DNA of 56,000 nucleotides, from NCBI GenBank assembly GCA_001618605.1, contig LKHC01000089.1:35980-91979 (forward strand). The letters run 5' to 3'. The DNA is from Candidatus Fermentibacter danicus (GTDB taxonomy: Bacteria; Fermentibacterota; Fermentibacteria; Fermentibacterales; Fermentibacteraceae). Shown here piece after piece: positions 1 to 8,563 of the stretch; within the stretch, counting starts at the first letter, position 1; every line of letters begins with the position of its first letter. The position numbers and the translations under genes are program-made. Below the pieces are notes generated by a model. The model was not told the DNA's origin. It did not search any database and worked only from the letters and a program-made list of their open reading frames with translations.

Positions 1-939
1 AAGGTCGAGTTCATCACGACGGCGAACCAGCTCGACACGATTCCTCCCCCGCTGCTGGACAGGATGGAGATCCTGCGGCTGTCCGGCTACACGGGGGCGG
101 AGAAGCTGGAGATCGCAAAGCGCTACCTCGTTCCCAAGCAGGTGAAGAACAACGGGCTGGTGGGGAGAAACGCGAGATTCCACAAGAGCGGTCTCACCGC
201 CATCATCGAGGGTTATACGAGAGAGGCGGGAGTAAGGGAGCTGGAGCGCCAGATCGGAAAGATCTGCAGGAGGATAGCCGTCCGTGTGGCTTCCGGGGAA
301 AACGTCGCGGCGAGCATCACGGGCGGCACTGTCGCGGACTTCCTCGGCCCCGTGAAGTTCTTCTCCGAGACGGCGGGGCGTGAACCGAGGGTGGGCGTGG
401 CCACGGGCCTGGCCTGGACGGAGGCCGGCGGCGAGATCCTTTTCGTCGAGAGCACGACCATGCCCGGCACCGGCAAGCTCTCCCTTACGGGGCAGCTCGG
501 AGACGTCATGAAGGAGTCCGCCCAGGCGGCCCTGAGCTGGGTCAGGGCGCATGCGGCCTCCTACGGTTACACCGGTGACTTCCAGAAGATCGACATCCAT
601 GTCCACGTCCCGGCGGGGGCGACTCCCAAGGACGGGCCCTCGGCCGGCGTGGCGATGGCTCTGTCCATTCTCTCCGCGGTCACGGGCAGGCCTCTCAGGT
701 CCGATTGCGCCGTGACTGGGGAACTCACGCTGCACGGCAGGGTGATGATGGTGGGCGGCATCAAGGAGAAGGTGCTCGGCGCTCACGCGGCCGGGATAAG
801 GAAGGTGCTTCATCCCAGGGACAACACAAGGGACCTCGAGGAGATCGACCAGTCCCTGAGGAGCGATATGGAGTTCGTGGCGATTGACAGGATCGAGGAT
901 GCCGCAGGCATCTTCCTGGTCGAGGGCGGTGTATCATGA
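1..939 (+). CDS. lon: Lon ATP-dependent protease, C-terminal part (5' end outside window)
   Basis: The reading frame is open from base 1, so the gene starts upstream of the window. What is visible is the end of the AAA+ module ([17 protein letters not shown], the sensor-1 region and following helix), the alpha-helical lid, and the complete S16 protease domain. The catalytic Ser-Lys dyad is present: Ser in KDGPSAGVA (codon 640-642) and Lys in [10 protein letters not shown] (codon 763-765). Lon is a cytosolic hexamer that unfolds and degrades damaged and regulatory proteins. The stop codon overlaps the start of the following lipoprotein gene (ATGA), so the two are probably co-transcribed. The family is certain; only the N-terminal half is missing. 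Confidence 0.97.
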   Translation, partial: KVEFITTANQLDTIPPPLLDRMEILRLSGYTGAEKLEIAKRYLVPKQVKNNGLVGRNARFHKSGLTAIIEGYTREAGVRELERQIGKICRRIAVRVASGENVAASITGGTVADFLGPVKFFSETAGREPRVGVATGLAWTEAGGEILFVESTTMPGTGKLSLTGQLGDVMKESAQAALSWVRAHAASYGYTGDFQKIDIHVHVPAGATPKDGPSAGVAMALSILSAVTGRPLRSDCAVTGELTLHGRVMMVGGIKEKVLGAHAAGIRKVLHPRDNTRDLEEIDQSLRSDMEFVAIDRIEDAAGIFLVEGGVS

Positions 940-1634
940 AGAGGCTGGCGATACTCGCGGCGGCCCTCGCACTCGCGGCATGCGGGAGGGCTCCCGACAG
1001 GCTGGTGGATGGAAGCGGCCGCGTCGTTTCCGGAAGACTCACGGCGCTGGACGGCGCCAGTGCGACATTCAAGGGATTCTCGGTAGAGATTCCCGGCGGC
1101 CGGGCGTCGGTGCTCCTGCGCAGCGGAGCGCTCTACCGAGGGGACGTCTCCCTGGAGTCCGGCACTCTCTCGGTTTCGGGCGACGGCATCGAAGCATCGG
1201 CCCGGCTGCGGGACGTGGCGGTCATAACCTGGGGGCCTGCATCGGTACGGAACCTGCTCCTGGACGTACACGCCGGCTCGGGCTGGTGCGACACGCATCT
1301 CTATGTGGAGCGGGGCGCGAGGGTGGTCATCCTGGCGGGCGGAAGCTCCGTCGTAGGTACGGGAACGGTCGGACCAGAGGGGCTCGAACGCACGGCCACC
1401 ACCATCTCCCTCTCGCCGGAGTCACTGGACGGGAGCCTCGTCGGGCGGATCGGCGAGGACGGCGATCCCTTCACCATAGGTGAGAGCTGGGCCTCCGTGG
1501 CCGAAACGGACGGGTACCTCGAACTGGCGGTGAACGCCCCTTCTACCGGCGCGGCCGCCGGGTACTACACCGTCTCGATAACGGTCGAGAGCGATGGAAC
1601 AGAAAACCTTACCGCGATCTTCCCCGGCAGGTGA
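936..1634 (+). CDS. Predicted lipoprotein with a LecA-like beta-sandwich domain
   Basis: A 232-residue protein starting at the ATG that overlaps the lon stop. Residues 1-16 form a lipoprotein signal peptide with lipobox LAAC, so the product should be anchored to a membrane from Cys16. Residues 20-105 are a beta-rich segment of unknown family. Residues about 110-230 resemble the PA-I galactophilic lectin (LecA) fold: an initial WxDT-type strand (GWCDTHLYVERGARVVI), a central SLVGRIGEDGDPFTIG stretch, and a closing strand GYYTVSITVE. Such domains occur in lectins and in many uncharacterised secreted proteins, so sugar binding is possible but not shown. Its link to lon is one of position only. 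Confidence 0.75.
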   Translation: MKRLAILAAALALAACGRAPDRLVDGSGRVVSGRLTALDGASATFKGFSVEIPGGRASVLLRSGALYRGDVSLESGTLSVSGDGIEASARLRDVAVITWGPASVRNLLLDVHAGSGWCDTHLYVERGARVVILAGGSSVVGTGTVGPEGLERTATTISLSPESLDGSLVGRIGEDGDPFTIGESWASVAETDGYLELAVNAPSTGAAAGYYTVSITVESDGTENLTAIFPGR

Positions 1635-1641
1635 CGGCTCA

Positions 1642-1670
1642 TTGACTTGGCGTTCCAACTAACTTAAGAT
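1642..1670 (+). promoter_or_regulatory. Predicted sigma-70-type promoter of the LysM operon
   Basis: TTGACT (1642-1647), a 17-base spacer and TAAGAT (1665-1670) lie in a distinctly AT-rich patch between the lipoprotein stop at 1634 and the LysM gene start at 1772. The roughly 95-base leader ends with a GGAGGT ribosome binding site at 1761-1766. Confidence 0.6.
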
Positions 1671-1771
1671 TTTATGAAGTTATGATATTCGTGTCGTGAG
1701 CCATGCCGGGTCGGCCGGATCGGTCCGTGAGGATTCGCAGACGGCAGCCCGGGAGGATTTGGAGGTGTCGG

Positions 1772-2806
1772 ATGCATTCGGTCATTTGCGGCCTCGTACT
1801 GATGGCTTTCGCCGGGACTGCCTCTGCCTCGGCGACGACCTACACGATCGGTTACGGCGATACTCTCTGGGATCTCTCGATCCGTTTCTACGGAACTCCC
1901 GACTACTGGGACGACATCCTGGCGGCCAATCCCTCCATCATGGGCGTGGAATACCTTGTCCCGGGGATGGACATCGTCCTCCCGGACATCGCTGGAACCG
2001 TCGGCGCGCCGGCGCCCACAAGAACACAGTCGGTGACGGTGGCTCCGGCCCCCACCCTGACGGCCTCGACTCCTATTATCAGCCGCATACGCCTGGAATC
2101 GGCCGGTTTCGTGGCCGTCAATCCGGTTCCCGCTCCCGGGGTGGTTCTCGCCGTCAACGTCGAGGACCAGGGGATCGTGTCCAACGATGACGCCTATGCG
2201 GGCGACCTCGTGGAGATCGACATGGGCACCGCCGACGGAGTGTCCGTGAACAGCGTGTTCAAGATCCTGAACGTCGGTGAGCAGGCAGTCGACCCGGAGA
2301 CCGGGAATAAAATCGGCACGATAGTCAGGGTCGCCGGCCTGATAAGGATTCTGGAACCGTCGGAGAACACTTCGATCGCCCTGGTGGAGCACAGCAACAT
2401 GCAGATCAACGCCGGAGACCTGGTGGTCGTGTACGAACGGGCCGCCGACATCCCGATCAACACCCGCCCGGCATCCGAGGACATGACGGCATGGGTCATA
2501 GGGCTTCAGAACCCGCTCCTCACCCGCTCCTACACATATGACGTCGTCTATCTCAACAGGGGTTCCGAGTCCGGTCTCAGGCCGGGCGACGTGTTCGTCG
2601 TCTACAACTACGGGGACATGGCGTACGACATCTCCGGGAACAGGGTCGTCACCGCGGACATCCCCATCTCCGAGCTGGTCGTTCTGACGACCGAGCGTAC
2701 GACATGCTCCGCCCTCGTATCGGCCAACATCACGGGAGATCTGATCGAGGTCGGCGACAGGATTCATCTCGCGAGGAGACAGTCGGCTCAGACAGGCTCC
2801 AGGTGA
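1772..2806 (+). CDS. Secreted LysM-domain protein
   Basis: A 344-residue protein. The start at 1772 is preferred over the upstream ATG at 1703 because GGAGGT sits 6 bases before it and because it begins a signal peptide (MHSVICGLVLMAFAGTASA). A LysM peptidoglycan-binding module follows at about residues 22-70 (YTIGYGDTLWDLSIRFYG ... LVPGMDIVLPD). The remainder (about 110-340) is beta-rich, with GD-V-EIDMG, DPETGNKIGT and INAGDLVVVYE motifs reminiscent of the FlgT C-terminal/SH3-like repeat family. The protein is likely periplasmic or cell-wall associated. It is first in an operon with the L7/L12-like repeat protein, whose GTG start overlaps its stop. Confidence 0.85.
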   Translation: MHSVICGLVLMAFAGTASASATTYTIGYGDTLWDLSIRFYGTPDYWDDILAANPSIMGVEYLVPGMDIVLPDIAGTVGAPAPTRTQSVTVAPAPTLTASTPIISRIRLESAGFVAVNPVPAPGVVLAVNVEDQGIVSNDDAYAGDLVEIDMGTADGVSVNSVFKILNVGEQAVDPETGNKIGTIVRVAGLIRILEPSENTSIALVEHSNMQINAGDLVVVYERAADIPINTRPASEDMTAWVIGLQNPLLTRSYTYDVVYLNRGSESGLRPGDVFVVYNYGDMAYDISGNRVVTADIPISELVVLTTERTTCSALVSANITGDLIEVGDRIHLARRQSAQTGSR

Positions 2807-3909
2807 ATTGGAAGGTCCTCGTCCGCGCGGAGAACCCTCCGCCGGGGACTCTCGCCACACTCGAGGAGCTTACCGGCCTGAGCCGGGGCGAGGTTCTGCT
2901 CGCACTCCGGAGGACGGGTCTGACCGTAGGCGATGACTTCGACGAGCCGAGGGCCAGGGCCTTGGCCCGGACCCTCGGGGATCTGGGTCTGAGCTGTACC
3001 GTCAGTCAGGCGGCCTTTCCGGAGACTCCCGCCTTCCGCGTGGTGCTGACCGGTTTCAAGCCCGGACACAGGGCCAGGCTCCGCGAGACGCTTCAGAGGC
3101 TTTCCGGGCTTCCCCAGGAGCAGATCGTCGTGTGGCTCTCCAGGATTCCTTTCGTGCTGAAGGACTCCGTGGACTACGAGACTGCGAGGAGGATCAAGAG
3201 GGCGCTGGTCGAGGCGGGAGGCATGGTCGATCTCAGGCCCGTCCAGCCTGCCGCGACTGCACAGGTGGAGCCGAAGGCGGCGCCTGTCGAGGCTCCGAAA
3301 TCCGTCAGGGCCGCATCGCCGCCGCCCGGCGGCGCGGAGACCGTGGCCGGACCCTTCCCGGTCTCCCCGTCAGGGAAACCTGAAGAAGGCGGACAGGCTT
3401 GTGCCCTCAGTGACCCGCCGCAGACGGCTGCGTTTCGCGCGCCTCCGGTGATCCCCGGGGGCCCGATGACGAGCGAGGCTCCTCCGGTCATCATCTTCAG
3501 GTGGCCGGGCATGGCTCCCGTCGAACCCCCGGTTCTCCCCTCGCTCGAGGATCTGGGAAGGATACCCCCTTCCTCCTGCGAGACTCCGCCCATGCTCCAT
3601 CCAGTACCGTCTCCTCCTGGGTCGGCGCTCTCGGTCTATCTCCATTCGATTTCGCAGGACGCCGTCGAGGGTCTTCTCGGGACTCTGTGCGAGGGGCTGG
3701 AGTTCGGGCGGGAGGAGGCGATGGCCATTCTGGACAGGCGGCTGCCGACAAGGATCGTTTCCGGACAGTCTCACGAGAAGGCGAGGGAGATCGCGGCCCT
3801 TCTGGAACGACCCGGGGTTACCGTGGGCCTGAGTTCGACCGTACCGTACAGGTCGGCTCCCGCCTCGAACCAGGGCGGCTTCATCGCCTGGCTGAAGCGC
3901 AATGGATGA
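2803..3909 (+). CDS. Protein with three ribosomal L7/L12 C-terminal-like repeats
   Basis: A 368-residue protein. The GTG start at 2803 forms a GTGA overlap with the LysM gene; the longer frame from 2704 lies inside that gene and lacks a good start. Residues about 5-68, 77-146 and 276-347 each follow the pattern of the L7/L12 C-terminal domain: a first strand such as [11 protein letters not shown], a TGL/SGLP helix, a P-x-V-L-K segment, and an [14 protein letters not shown]-type final helix and strand. Repeat 2 is clearest. Residues about 150-270 are a Pro/Ala-rich linker. There is no signal peptide, so it is cytosolic. Ribosomal bL12 is far shorter and lies with rpoB, so this is a separate protein of unknown role. 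It overlaps xerC by 8 bases. Confidence 0.7.
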   Translation: MNWKVLVRAENPPPGTLATLEELTGLSRGEVLLALRRTGLTVGDDFDEPRARALARTLGDLGLSCTVSQAAFPETPAFRVVLTGFKPGHRARLRETLQRLSGLPQEQIVVWLSRIPFVLKDSVDYETARRIKRALVEAGGMVDLRPVQPAATAQVEPKAAPVEAPKSVRAASPPPGGAETVAGPFPVSPSGKPEEGGQACALSDPPQTAAFRAPPVIPGGPMTSEAPPVIIFRWPGMAPVEPPVLPSLEDLGRIPPSSCETPPMLHPVPSPPGSALSVYLHSISQDAVEGLLGTLCEGLEFGREEAMAILDRRLPTRIVSGQSHEKAREIAALLERPGVTVGLSSTVPYRSAPASNQGGFIAWLKRNG

Positions 3910-4792
3910 TACCATCCGCGATTATCTCGACTACGCCGCGCTGGAGAAATCCCTCTCCCGCGCCACGATATCGGCCTATTCCACCGATCTCGCCTCCGCC
4001 GCCGAATGGTTCGCCGACCGCGGCACCGGGCTCCCCGATGCCGACGCCCGAAGCATCGCCGAGTTCGCGGCATCCCTGGGCGGTTCGGGTTTCTCCCCCT
4101 CCTCGGTGAGGCGGAAGCTCTCCGTCCTGAGGGGGTACTTCGACTATCTCGCCTCGGAGGGCCTGAGGGCCGACAATCCGGTGGAGGGAACGGTTTCCGT
4201 GAAGATTCCGGACAGGCTTCCGGACGTCCTCTCGCCCGTCGCCGCGGCTGCTCTCGTGGAGGCGTTCGACGGGACGACGGCGGTATCGACCAGGAACCGG
4301 GCCATGCTCGAACTCGCATACGGGTGCGGCCTGCGCGAGAGCGAAGTCACAGGGCTGACCACGGACAGGCTTTCCCTCGAGGAATCCACTGTGAGACCCC
4401 TCGGGAAGGGAGGCCGGGAGAGGCTGCTGCCCCTGGGCGGCCCTGCAGTCTCATGGCTGTCCCGCTACATGGGGGCGCCCAGGCTGGAACTCCTCCGCGG
4501 TCGCCCCAGCAGGTTCGTATTCGTCGGGCGCGGCGGAAGACCCCTTTCGAGAATGTCCTTCTGGAACATGGTGAAAAAGGCGGCGCTCACGGCGGGGCTT
4601 CCGGCTACGGTCCACCCTCACACGCTCAGGCACTCCTTCGCCACGCATCTTCTGGAGGGCGGCGCCGACCTCAGGGTAGTCCAGGAGCTTCTGGGTCATG
4701 CCGACATCAGGACCACCCAGATCTATACGGACATAGACAGGACCTGGCTGGTCGAAGTGATGAAGACCTGCCATCCCAGGGCACGGAATTGA
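3902..4792 (+). CDS. xerC: Tyrosine recombinase of the XerC/XerD family
   Basis: A 296-residue integrase, the usual length for Xer recombinases. The N-terminal SAM-like core-binding domain spans about residues 1-90 ([21 protein letters not shown]). The catalytic domain carries all expected residues: Arg145 (GLRESE), Lys169 (LGKGGRE), His240 and Arg243 (HTLRH), His266 (LLGHADI) and nucleophile Tyr275 (TTQIYTD). Xer proteins resolve chromosome dimers at dif sites with FtsK. The assignment to XerC or XerD is not possible from sequence alone. Its position in a housekeeping operon, not beside a mobile element, favours the chromosomal role over a phage integrase. No dif-like site was seen nearby. 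Confidence 0.92.
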   Translation: MDDTIRDYLDYAALEKSLSRATISAYSTDLASAAEWFADRGTGLPDADARSIAEFAASLGGSGFSPSSVRRKLSVLRGYFDYLASEGLRADNPVEGTVSVKIPDRLPDVLSPVAAAALVEAFDGTTAVSTRNRAMLELAYGCGLRESEVTGLTTDRLSLEESTVRPLGKGGRERLLPLGGPAVSWLSRYMGAPRLELLRGRPSRFVFVGRGGRPLSRMSFWNMVKKAALTAGLPATVHPHTLRHSFATHLLEGGADLRVVQELLGHADIRTTQIYTDIDRTWLVEVMKTCHPRARN

Positions 4793-5475
4793 CCCGCTTC
4801 CCCAGCGCTTTCCAGACTTCCTGGCAGGTATCGCTCGCGCTCTACCACATGGCCCTGTGGAGCGGAGGCAGGAGGGCCACCGTATGGATCCCCCAGTTCG
4901 CCTCCCTCAGGAATCACGTCAGGGAGATCTCGCGGAGCGCAGCGGGCTCGCGCGTGGAGAAGCTGTCCAGAACCCTCAGCAAATGGCCCGACCTGGCGGA
5001 GGTCTCCGCCTCCCTCCCGGCCGATTCGGCGTCGGAACTGTTCGCGGCATGTCTCGACGAGTCTTCCGCCCTGCTCGAGCTGGGCTATCCTTCGGCAGAG
5101 GGGCTCGACTTCGTGACCAGGCTGCCCTCTCCAGGCTCCAACGGCAGGAGGACTCCTGCGCAGATGAGATCCGCCGTCCATCATCTCGGAGGGGACTTCC
5201 AGCTCCTCAAAACGATGATGCGCGTTCCCGATCCCTTCGCCCCCTGCCTCAGGGTGACGTTCTCGGTATGGCCCCGGTATCTGCCCCCTGAGGAATTCGA
5301 AAGCCTTCACATGCCCTGGCCCGGAGGCAAGCTGACCACATCCGTGTCGTACCGGAGAGATCTCCGGGGATACGCCCTGCTGTGCATGTTCGATCTGGCC
5401 GTGCGGCTCAGGGCTTCGGAAGGAATACAGGCGATGCACACGGGATTCGGCTCCTTCGCCGACGAGATCACCTGA
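4789..5475 (+). CDS. Protein of unknown function in the xer operon
   Basis: A 228-residue protein if translation begins at the TTG at 4789, which forms a TTGA overlap with the xerC stop; no ATG occurs early enough to keep the conserved-looking start. The sequence has no signal peptide or obvious membrane segment. It is mixed alpha/beta with several Trp/Pro-rich stretches ([20 protein letters not shown]). I recognise no family. Context (Xer recombinase upstream, hydrolase 4 bases downstream) indicates translation coupling but not a function. Confidence 0.7.
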   Translation: MTRFPSAFQTSWQVSLALYHMALWSGGRRATVWIPQFASLRNHVREISRSAAGSRVEKLSRTLSKWPDLAEVSASLPADSASELFAACLDESSALLELGYPSAEGLDFVTRLPSPGSNGRRTPAQMRSAVHHLGGDFQLLKTMMRVPDPFAPCLRVTFSVWPRYLPPEEFESLHMPWPGGKLTTSVSYRRDLRGYALLCMFDLAVRLRASEGIQAMHTGFGSFADEIT

Positions 5476-5479
5476 GACG

Positions 5480-6136
5480 ATGGAGATACGCTCCACTGGC
5501 GTTGCGAGGGACTGGAGCTGGACCAGGTGCTACCTGGCGGGCGATCCGGAGACCCGTGACGCCATACTGGTGGATCCCTCGACTACGAACGAGTCGGAGA
5601 GGTCAGGCGTGGAAGCCATGGTCTCGGGATGGCGCGTCGGGATCATAGTGCTTACGCACGGCCACCTGGACCATATCTCCGATGCCCGGTACTGGCGCGA
5701 CCGCCTGGGAGCCCGGCTCGCCGGCCATCCAGCAGACCTGCCCATGTTCGAGAATCCCGCCCTGAACGCTTCGGCGTTCTTCGGGAAACCGATCTCCACC
5801 GGCCCCCTCGACATCGACCTCGTCGATGGCGGGACCCTCCGTTCGGGCAGCCTCGAATGCACCGTGATCCACCTTCCCGGACACAGCCCCGGAAGCGTCG
5901 GCCTGCTGTTTCCCGGGCACCTCTTCTCGGGGGACACGCTCTTCAAAGGTTCCGTGGGCGTCGTGAGCCTGCCCGGCATCGGAGATCTCTGGGGGGCATC
6001 GATGGAGACGGAGATCGATTCCATAAGGAGGAAGATCTTCGCCCTGCCTCCCTCCACCGTCGTACATCCCGGGCACGGGCCGGATACGACCGTAGGGGAG
6101 GAGATGCGCAGCAACCCCTTCGCCGCCGTCCTCTAG
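5480..6136 (+). CDS. Metallo-beta-lactamase-fold hydrolase (glyoxalase II-like)
   Basis: A 218-residue protein with the metal-binding motif T-His60-x-His62-x-Asp64-His65 (LTHGHLDHISD). The later ligands are also present: His in HLPGHSPGSVG, Asp in FSGDTLF, and the final His in HPGHGPDTT. The size and HSPGS motif match hydroxyacylglutathione hydrolase-like proteins, which hydrolyse thioesters with two zinc or iron ions. The true substrate cannot be told. It starts 4 bases after the preceding stop and ends the operon begun at the LysM gene. Confidence 0.9.
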   Translation: MEIRSTGVARDWSWTRCYLAGDPETRDAILVDPSTTNESERSGVEAMVSGWRVGIIVLTHGHLDHISDARYWRDRLGARLAGHPADLPMFENPALNASAFFGKPISTGPLDIDLVDGGTLRSGSLECTVIHLPGHSPGSVGLLFPGHLFSGDTLFKGSVGVVSLPGIGDLWGASMETEIDSIRRKIFALPPSTVVHPGHGPDTTVGEEMRSNPFAAVL

Positions 6137-6222
6137 ATTCGCCATAATAGCGTTTTGATTCCACGGAGTTCCGTCAACCGCAGCGAGTGCGACTGATCCG
6201 TTCCGCCGCTTCAGGAGGACTG

Positions 6223-8559
6223 ATGAACCCGTTGATTCTGACAGCCGTCCTGGGCAGCGTTCTCCCGCCTGCGGACGATGTGCCCCTGATGCTCTCGGGG
6301 GAGAGCCGTCCGGTGGTTCTCGAGGACGGATCCGGATGGGTGAGGATCCTCGAACAGAGCTACGTATTCCTCAGAGTGACGGCGGAACCGTCTTCCGTGC
6401 GTCTGACGGCCTACGACGAGGACGGCAGGACGCTGGCCTCCGGCAACAGGGGAGCCCTGTCCCTCTCGGCCTTCGGCGACTACTGGTTCTTCATCGAGGT
6501 TGCGGGCGAGCCGGGTACCGAAGCCGTCGTCTCCGTCTCCGACAAGGCCCCGCTGCCCATGAATCCGGCCTTCGGACAGACCGGGAGCGTCTCCCGCAGC
6601 GAGATGAGCGAGGCCTTCCGGTTCGTCCCGTCCCGTGAGGGCGAGTGGCTGTTCGAACTGGTCGGAGGAAGCGCAACCGACCTGGATCTGGAGGTCTACG
6701 GGAACGGAACGGACCTCTGGGCGGGAAGCTACGGCACAGGGGGCGACGAGTCCGTGCTGGTTTCCGCCACGGCGTCCGATACGCTGATCGTGGTGGTGTC
6801 CAGGTACAACAAGGCGGGGGACGGTTCCTTCTCCCTCGCGGCCACGCGTCGAGGTGATTTCCCCACGCTCTCCGGAGCCAGAACCGGAACCCTGGACGGT
6901 AACAACTACGTAGCACGGTTCCGCATCGATCCGTCCGACCGGAGGAGGCTGCTGACGCTCGGAAGCCCGTCCGAATCCGGCGACATCGACCTGACCATCT
7001 ATGACGCCGAAGGCGTGTACCTGGCCGGCTCATCCAGCTATTCATGCCAGGAGGCGCTGCTCCTCCCGGCAGGCGGCGGAGGCTTCCTGGCGGAGGTCAC
7101 AGCCTACGACCCGGGCGATTCCGGCAGGATAAGGTTCGATCTGCGGGAGCAGGGGGATCTGGAGGCCTTCTCAGGGGAGAGGGTCGACACCACCCTGACC
7201 GTGTCGTCCGGCAGGACGCAGATTGTCGGGTTCACCGCCCCCCGCGACGGGATGTTCGAGATATCCGCCCTTTTCGAGAAGACCAGGGATGGCGACTTCA
7301 CCGTCTTCCGAAGCGAGGGTCCGCCCCGGATCTCCCTCACGACCGAGCGAGGCGACGAACGGCTCACGGTATGGCTCGCCGGCGGGGACACCCTATGGGT
7401 CAGCCCGAGCTACTCCGGAGCGGTCGGTCCGACCGGTTGCAGGCTCGTCATATCTCCATCCAAGGCAACGATCCTCGACGGGACGGCGACCGGGGAGCTG
7501 AGCCCGGAGGCGCCCGTAGCGACGTTCCTCGTCCAGTCCGAGGCCGATGCCGTCCTGAGCATCAAGCTGCGCGGATCGGACAGGGAGACCGACTTCGACC
7601 TCTTCGTCTCCGGCCCGGGCATCGACAGGATGGCTCAGGGGTGGATCAGCTCCGCCGATGCCGCGGGAGACGAGGAAATCTCGTTCTACTGCCCGGAGGC
7701 CGCCCTCTATTCCGTCACAGTCTATGCTTACGAGCGCAGAGGCCGGGGATCCTTCACGCTCTCCACCGAAAGCATCGGGAGGGAGCCCCTCGCGGCTCCC
7801 GGCGGCCCGGGCGAGACATGGGCCATAGTGGTCGGGATAAGCGGCTATCCATCCGCCGCCAACGTACTCGAACGGGCGAGCATGGATGCGCTGGACTTCT
7901 ACCGGTTCCTCGTCAACAGCCAGGGCGTCCCGCCGGACCACATCGTCCTCCTGGTCGACGACATGGCCACCGCGGCCGCCTTCCGCAACGCGGTGACCCG
8001 GGTTCTGTCCGCCGCCGGCGAGGGCGATCTGCTCTTCGTGTTCTTCAGCGGGCACGGCAGCCAGGACATCCCGGGATCGGGCGGACCCGAGGAGCCGGAC
8101 TCGGCCAACGAGACTCTCTGCCTCTACGATGAGGACATCGACGACGACTGGCTTTCCGGGCGCCTGTCCGGCCGGGAGGCGTCGGTCGTCCTGCTCGTCG
8201 ACGCCTGCCACTCCGGAGGGCTGGTCAACGACTTCGGCGAAGGATCGAATGTCCTCGTGCTCACGGCGGCCAGGGAGGATCTCAGCGTCAGCGAGAGGAT
8301 CCTCACCCCGATCCTCCTGGACGGATCAGCAGGCGAGGCCGACGCTGACGGGAACGGCAGGATTACCGCGGGCGAGCTGGCCGCCTATGTCGATTCGAGG
8401 CTGCGGCTCGTCTGTCCGGTCTGTGACGCTACCATCGATCCCAGGACGGCGCTCTGCCCCGACTGCGGATCGGTCCTGAAGGGCGAGAACCGTGTGCCGA
8501 GGCCCGAACAGGGCGTATTCATCGACCCGGACACGGTCCTGTGGACGACGGGAGGATGA
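6223..8559 (+). CDS. Secreted caspase-like peptidase (C14) with beta-domains and C-terminal zinc ribbon
   Basis: A 778-residue protein. ATG 6223 is preceded by AGGAGG at 6213-6218 and starts a short signal-like segment, so it is preferred over the frame opening at 6187. Residues about 20-520 are repeated beta-sandwich domains resembling pre-peptidase C-terminal domains. The caspase fold starts near residue 528 (WAIVVGISGYPS). It has the catalytic dyad His611 (FFSGHGSQD) and Cys662 (VDACHSGG). A calcium-loop-like DADGNGRITAGEL follows at about 707-719. Near the C terminus are two CPxC pairs (CPVC, CPDC) forming a probable zinc ribbon. The two CPxC pairs would be unusual in an oxidising compartment. 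It precedes pheS by 4 bases, though coupling may be accidental. Confidence 0.85.
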   Translation: MNPLILTAVLGSVLPPADDVPLMLSGESRPVVLEDGSGWVRILEQSYVFLRVTAEPSSVRLTAYDEDGRTLASGNRGALSLSAFGDYWFFIEVAGEPGTEAVVSVSDKAPLPMNPAFGQTGSVSRSEMSEAFRFVPSREGEWLFELVGGSATDLDLEVYGNGTDLWAGSYGTGGDESVLVSATASDTLIVVVSRYNKAGDGSFSLAATRRGDFPTLSGARTGTLDGNNYVARFRIDPSDRRRLLTLGSPSESGDIDLTIYDAEGVYLAGSSSYSCQEALLLPAGGGGFLAEVTAYDPGDSGRIRFDLREQGDLEAFSGERVDTTLTVSSGRTQIVGFTAPRDGMFEISALFEKTRDGDFTVFRSEGPPRISLTTERGDERLTVWLAGGDTLWVSPSYSGAVGPTGCRLVISPSKATILDGTATGELSPEAPVATFLVQSEADAVLSIKLRGSDRETDFDLFVSGPGIDRMAQGWISSADAAGDEEISFYCPEAALYSVTVYAYERRGRGSFTLSTESIGREPLAAPGGPGETWAIVVGISGYPSAANVLERASMDALDFYRFLVNSQGVPPDHIVLLVDDMATAAAFRNAVTRVLSAAGEGDLLFVFFSGHGSQDIPGSGGPEEPDSANETLCLYDEDIDDDWLSGRLSGREASVVLLVDACHSGGLVNDFGEGSNVLVLTAAREDLSVSERILTPILLDGSAGEADADGNGRITAGELAAYVDSRLRLVCPVCDATIDPRTALCPDCGSVLKGENRVPRPEQGVFIDPDTVLWTTGG

Positions 8560-8563
8560 CGGC

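Noticed and set aside
1652-1693. AT-rich tract near xerC considered as a dif site
   Set aside because: It lacks the paired Xer-arm palindrome of dif and is explained by the LysM operon promoter.
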